Assembly (NCBI GenBank): GCA_024636405.1
Contig: JAGXHC010000273.1
Location: 1 to 17,260, forward strand
Reading direction: 5' to 3'
Source: Sulfitobacter sp.
Lineage (GTDB): Bacteria; Pseudomonadota; Alphaproteobacteria; Rhodobacterales; Rhodobacteraceae
DNA length: 17,260 nucleotides
The position numbers were made by a program, and so were the translations under genes. Positions 14,681-17,260 of this stretch are shown one piece after another. Below the pieces are notes generated by a model. The model saw nothing but the letters and a program-made list of their open reading frames with translations, did no database searches and had not been told where the DNA came from. The first letter of the stretch is position 1. Every line of letters begins with the position of its first letter.

Positions 14681-14731
14681 CAGGTCTCTTTCCGCAGGGG
14701 GGCCGGAGGGTATCCCCCGCCCGTTGCGCAT

Positions 14732-14760
14732 CTCATAGTCCAACCATAGGGTCCCTGCAA
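14732..14760 (-). promoter_or_regulatory. Candidate purC promoter
   Basis: On the minus strand TTGCAG (14755-14760) is followed after 17 bp by TATGAG (14732-14737), matching the -10 consensus at four of six positions. It would give a leader of about 45 nt before the purC ATG. The whole divergent region is only 158 bp, so a promoter must lie here, but this exact choice is a guess from hexamers. Confidence 0.3.
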
Positions 14761-14838
14761 GCATGCCAGCCCCTTGCACAATGCCAATCAGACCCGCATA
14801 TCTGGTGCAAAGACACCCATTCCAACCGGAGAGCCCAC

Positions 14839-15156
14839 ATGAGCACGTTCAACGACCGCGAAAATGCCTTTGAGAACAAATATGCGCACGATGCGGAAAT
14901 GCAATTCAAGGCAGAAGCACGGCGCAACAAGTTGCTGGGTCTATGGGCCGCGGATTTGATGGGCAAAACCGGCACCGATGCCGCCGCCTACGCAACCGAG
15001 GTCATCAAAGCCGACTTTGAAGAGGCCGGCGACGAGGATGTCTATCGCAAGGTATCTGGCGATCTGGGTGACAAGGCCGATGAGGCGACAATCCGTGGCA
15101 AGATGATGTCATTGATGGCCGAGGCGAAGGCCCAGTTGATGGCAGAAATCAAGTAA
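14839..15156 (+). CDS. ATPase inhibitor subunit zeta (DUF1476)
   Basis: This 105-residue protein matches DUF1476 (PF07345), the alphaproteobacterial zeta subunit first found in the Paracoccus denitrificans F1-ATPase, where its N-terminus enters F1 and blocks ATP hydrolysis. The start [20 protein letters not shown] and the next segment [20 protein letters not shown] are the strongly conserved family core. A helical bundle then ends in [17 protein letters not shown] lies 8 to 9 bases before the ATG; the frame is open well upstream but without family likeness. Family members vary in inhibitory strength, and some are thought to have lost the function, so inhibition here is not proven. It stands alone, divergent from purC and followed by a terminator. 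Confidence 0.92.
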   Translation: MSTFNDRENAFENKYAHDAEMQFKAEARRNKLLGLWAADLMGKTGTDAAAYATEVIKADFEEAGDEDVYRKVSGDLGDKADEATIRGKMMSLMAEAKAQLMAEIK

Positions 15157-15192
15157 GTTCAAAGACTTTTAACCCGAATTCGATCTAATTTG

Positions 15193-15226
15193 AACGCAGC
15201 TTTCAGGAAATGGGAGCTGCGTTTCG
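15193..15226 (+). terminator. Terminator hairpin after the zeta-subunit gene
   Basis: A perfect 9-bp stem, AACGCAGCT (15193-15201) and AGCTGCGTT (15215-15223), closes a 13-nt loop and ends in TTTC. It starts 37 bases after the stop codon. A weaker inverted repeat, GTTCAAA (15157-15163) and TTTGAAC (15189-15195), lies directly before it and overlaps its left arm, so two competing folds are possible. Confidence 0.6.
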
Positions 15227-15301
15227 CCGTTCAACAAGCGCACGTTAATCGCATGACCACACCCCGCAGGGTAAATTGCCTCAGATTTGCGGGGGCATGG
15301 G

Positions 15302-16336
15302 ATGACAGATACGGGTTTAATGGCAAGTCGCCGCATGCGCAGGGCGATGCAGGCGGTGGTTGGGCTGTCCATCGCCGGGGGATGTCTTTGGCTCACGGCG
15401 GGTCATCTTGAGGCCCTGACCGCAGACACCTTGCGCGGAAAGATCACTGACCAGACCGCCGTTCAAACAGGTCTGGCAGTGTGTTGCTGTCTGATCAGCT
15501 TCTGGGCGGTCGGTCGGTATGATACCGTCGCGCACCGGCACCTTGGGACGGGCGTAGATGTGCACCGGGCGCGTATTTCCGGCACCGTCGCTGTAGCGTT
15601 GGCGCAAACGTTGGGTCTGGGGGTGTTCACAGGCGCACTGGCACGTTGGCGGATGCTGCCGGAACTCAGCCTGCCAACCGCGATGCGGCTGTCCGGATTT
15701 GTCAGCCTTTCATTCATCATCGGCTGGGTCTTCGTGACCGCGCTTGTGTGCGTCCTGTTCGGAGCACCCGGTTGGGCGCGGCTTGCAAGTATTGTGGTTC
15801 TTGTGCTGCTCCCCTTCAGCCTTGCAGCGCTATTCTGGTTCCCGATTGTGACGCTTGGCATGTTATCGCTTCAAATGCCGAGCCTGCCAGCTTGCGGCGC
15901 GATCCTGTTCTGGACAGCGGTTGATACCACGGCTGCGGCAGCAGCACTCTGGCTGTTGATCCCGATGCCGGATCTGGCGTTTGCCCCATTTCTTTCGGTG
16001 TTCCTGCTCGCACTTGGGGCCGGCCTGCTGACCGGTACGCCCGGCGGCGTCGGCCCTTTTGAGCTTGCGCTGCTATCGCTGTTGCCCACGATCCCCGTGG
16101 TGGATCTGATGGCCGGTGTGGTTGTGTTTCGCGTGCTCTATTATGCGGGGCCTGCCGTGCTGGCCATGGTTGCGATGCGTTGGCCACTCAGGCATCGCGC
16201 ACCCCCTGCCCCGCCGCCCCTGCCCGCGCTGGCCGTATCACCGCGCGCCGAGGTCGCGGTGATACGTCAGAACGGTGGCTGGATCATGCCCTTTACGCAA
16301 GGGGCGGTTCCGTCTGGCCGACCGGTCAGACGCTGA
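15302..16336 (+). CDS. MprF/LpiA-like membrane (flippase) domain, frame ends early
   Basis: This frame encodes 344 residues starting MTDTGLMASRRMRRAMQAVV. It predicts about eight membrane helices (near 17-33, 53-72, 95-112, 133-153, 162-180, 198-219, 228-244, 265-291). The motif GTPGGVGPFELALL (245-258) is typical of the LPG synthase transmembrane family (PF03706), which flips aminoacylated phosphatidylglycerol across the inner membrane. A Pro-rich linker and RAEVAVIRQNGG follow, then the frame stops at 16334-16336, where related proteins would continue into the synthase domain. That domain follows in the -1 frame. A TTG 15 bases upstream (15287) could also start this frame; no good Shine-Dalgarno precedes either. 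The last 20 or so residues are probably out-of-frame sequence, not true protein. Confidence 0.8.
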   Translation: MTDTGLMASRRMRRAMQAVVGLSIAGGCLWLTAGHLEALTADTLRGKITDQTAVQTGLAVCCCLISFWAVGRYDTVAHRHLGTGVDVHRARISGTVAVALAQTLGLGVFTGALARWRMLPELSLPTAMRLSGFVSLSFIIGWVFVTALVCVLFGAPGWARLASIVVLVLLPFSLAALFWFPIVTLGMLSLQMPSLPACGAILFWTAVDTTAAAAALWLLIPMPDLAFAPFLSVFLLALGAGLLTGTPGGVGPFELALLSLLPTIPVVDLMAGVVVFRVLYYAGPAVLAMVAMRWPLRHRAPPAPPPLPALAVSPRAEVAVIRQNGGWIMPFTQGAVPSGRPVRR

Positions 16337-17184
16337 CCGCATTGTTCGATCCGGTTTCGGGGCAAAGCCAGGATATGCTTGCCGCATTGCGTTTATCGGC
16401 AACCCGCAGCAACCGTGTTGCGTGCGTTTACAAATGCACTGCCCGCACTGCTGTCGCGGCACGGCGGGGTGGCTGGCATGTGACACATGTTGCGGACGAA
16501 GCGGTCCTCACCCCAGCCCGTTTCGACCTGCAGACACCGGCCCGCCGCAGCCTGCGGCGCAAACTGCGCCATGCACAAAAATCGGCAATCACGATTGTGT
16601 CGCCATCTGCCGACCACCTGCCGCTGCATCACCTTACTGCCATAGATGCCGATTGGCTGGCCCGCAACGGCACCGCGCGCACCGGAACGATGGGACACTT
16701 CTGTCCTGAGTATATTGCGGACCAGCGCGTATTTGTTGCTTTCAAGGATGCCCGGCCCGTGGCTTTCGTCAGTTTTCATCACAGCGCGCGTCAATGGTGT
16801 CTTGATCTGATGCGCAGCACGCACGATATGCCCGATGGCACCATGCACGCCTTGATTTGCGCCGCATTGGTCAAGGCGCATTTGGAAGGCGCGCTTACTC
16901 TCAGCCTTGCCGCGACGACCGCTTGCCCGGATCCGCAGTTGGCCTGGATGCGTGCGCTTTTTCAGCGGATCAGCATACGTAATGGCAGTCCGGGCCTGCG
17001 CCAGTTCAAATCCAGCTTCGCACCACGCTGGCAGCCGCTTTATGCTGCGGCGCCCAATCTGACCTCACTGGGTCTGGCGTTGGCTGACATCGCCCGCGCG
17101 GTGCACCTTCCGACGCCTCGGACCTGTGCCGCACCTCATGAACAACATGAAGAATATGAGCTTGCCCTGTCGAAAGCTTCGTGA
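16180..17184 (+). pseudogene. LPG synthase/DUF2156 domain in the -1 frame (3' part of split mprF-like gene)
   Basis: From about 16290 to 17184 the -1 frame encodes a DUF2156/lysylphosphatidylglycerol synthase C-terminal domain (PF09924), which transfers an aminoacyl group from tRNA to phosphatidylglycerol. Homologous-looking segments are GQTLTALFDPVSG, RRSLRRKLRHAQKSAI, and near the end GLRQFKSSFAPRWQPLYAA, a family hallmark. The frame is open from 16180, but no ATG or GTG precedes the domain: the only early start is a TTG inside the other frame, and the first ATG (16375) lies within the domain. It overlaps the membrane-domain frame by 157 bases. A single lost base around 16260-16310 in an ancestral fused gene explains everything; sequencing error, true decay or ribosomal frameshifting cannot be told apart here. 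Confidence 0.72.
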
Positions 17185-17223
17185 GAACACCTCCCACTTA
17201 TCCTTTTTTGCGGAGCTCATCTG

Positions 17224-17260
17224 ATGTCCAACCCCCTCACTGACCTGCTTGCGCAGCGCG
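17224..17260 (+). CDS. Start of a further gene, possibly betaine-homocysteine S-methyltransferase
   Basis: Only 12 codons are inside the window: MSNPLTDLLAQR. GGAG (17212-17215) lies 8 bases before the ATG, which supports a real start 39 bases after the preceding gene. The opening resembles, from memory, Rhodobacterales betaine-homocysteine methyltransferases, in which such a stretch is followed by a DWLLADGATGTN-like motif. That motif would fall beyond the window edge, so the product name is a weak guess while the presence of a gene is fairly likely. Confidence 0.4.
   Translation, partial: MSNPLTDLLAQR

Noticed and set aside
16286..16310. Programmed -1 frameshift site in the MprF-like gene
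   Set aside because: CCCTTT and GGGG runs are present, but no canonical slippery heptamer in the right phase and no clear downstream stem or pseudoknot could be identified; a lost base is simpler.
16180..16374. A genuine independent start for the synthase-domain frame at TTG 16180
   Set aside because: It lies inside the membrane-domain frame without a Shine-Dalgarno, and the first 35 or so residues are Arg/Pro/Ala-rich out-of-frame-like sequence.
1..17260. CRISPR arrays, tRNA or rRNA genes, insertion sequences, prophage or toxin-antitoxin modules
   Set aside because: None seen on either strand. The ribbon-helix-helix gene has no toxin partner, and the only tandem repeats are inside rne.

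Overview
The window looks like chromosomal DNA from an alphaproteobacterium of the Rhodobacterales, most likely the Roseobacter group. I base this on its GC-rich coding sequence, an RNase E with a large low-complexity insert inside the S1 domain, a purC-purS-purQ cluster, an F1-ATPase zeta-type inhibitor (DUF1476), and a small DUF4169/ribbon-helix-helix pair coupled to fumC. Taxonomy is inferred from gene content, not from a marker gene. I see no phage, transposon, CRISPR array, tRNA or rRNA.

Layout. Bases 1-1239 (+) hold the 3' part of fumC, then two tiny genes joined by ATGA overlaps; the first of these (830-1006) is only 58 codons. A long hairpin at 1268-1313 separates them from the convergent class I fructose-bisphosphate aldolase (1374-2267, -). 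Bases 2340-5773 (-) carry ccdA, a membrane-anchored alpha/beta-hydrolase-like protein and a cytochrome P450; the last two overlap by 4 bases. A perfect 20-bp palindrome nested in a second inverted repeat lies between ccdA and the divergent tusA-like gene (5877-6104, +). tusA and the convergent rne (6156-8972, -) share a terminator hairpin. A gene-free stretch of about 550 bases, probably including the rne leader, precedes a small lipoprotein gene (9520-9822, +). Then on the minus strand come a DctD-like regulator and DctB-like kinase (9833-12931) and purQ, purS and purC (12968-14680). Divergent from purC is the zeta-type ATPase inhibitor (14839-15156, +). Next is an MprF/LpiA-like gene split between two frames (15302-17184, +), followed by the first 12 codons of another gene (17224-17260).

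How the genes work together. Most of the window is core metabolism: fumarase in the TCA cycle, aldolase in glycolysis/gluconeogenesis, purS/Q/C in purine synthesis, RNase E in RNA turnover, CcdA and TusA in thiol and sulfur handling, and the zeta subunit limiting ATP hydrolysis. Four parts are less ordinary. The DctD-like regulator has a receiver and an AAA+ domain but no GAFTGA loop and an altered Walker B. The MprF-like gene appears to be broken or frameshifted exactly between its membrane and synthase domains. The hydrolase-P450 pair is tightly coupled and I cannot place it in a known pathway. The ccdA/tusA intergenic palindrome looks like an operator for an unidentified regulator. I found no complete, clearly new multi-gene system; these four are the best leads.
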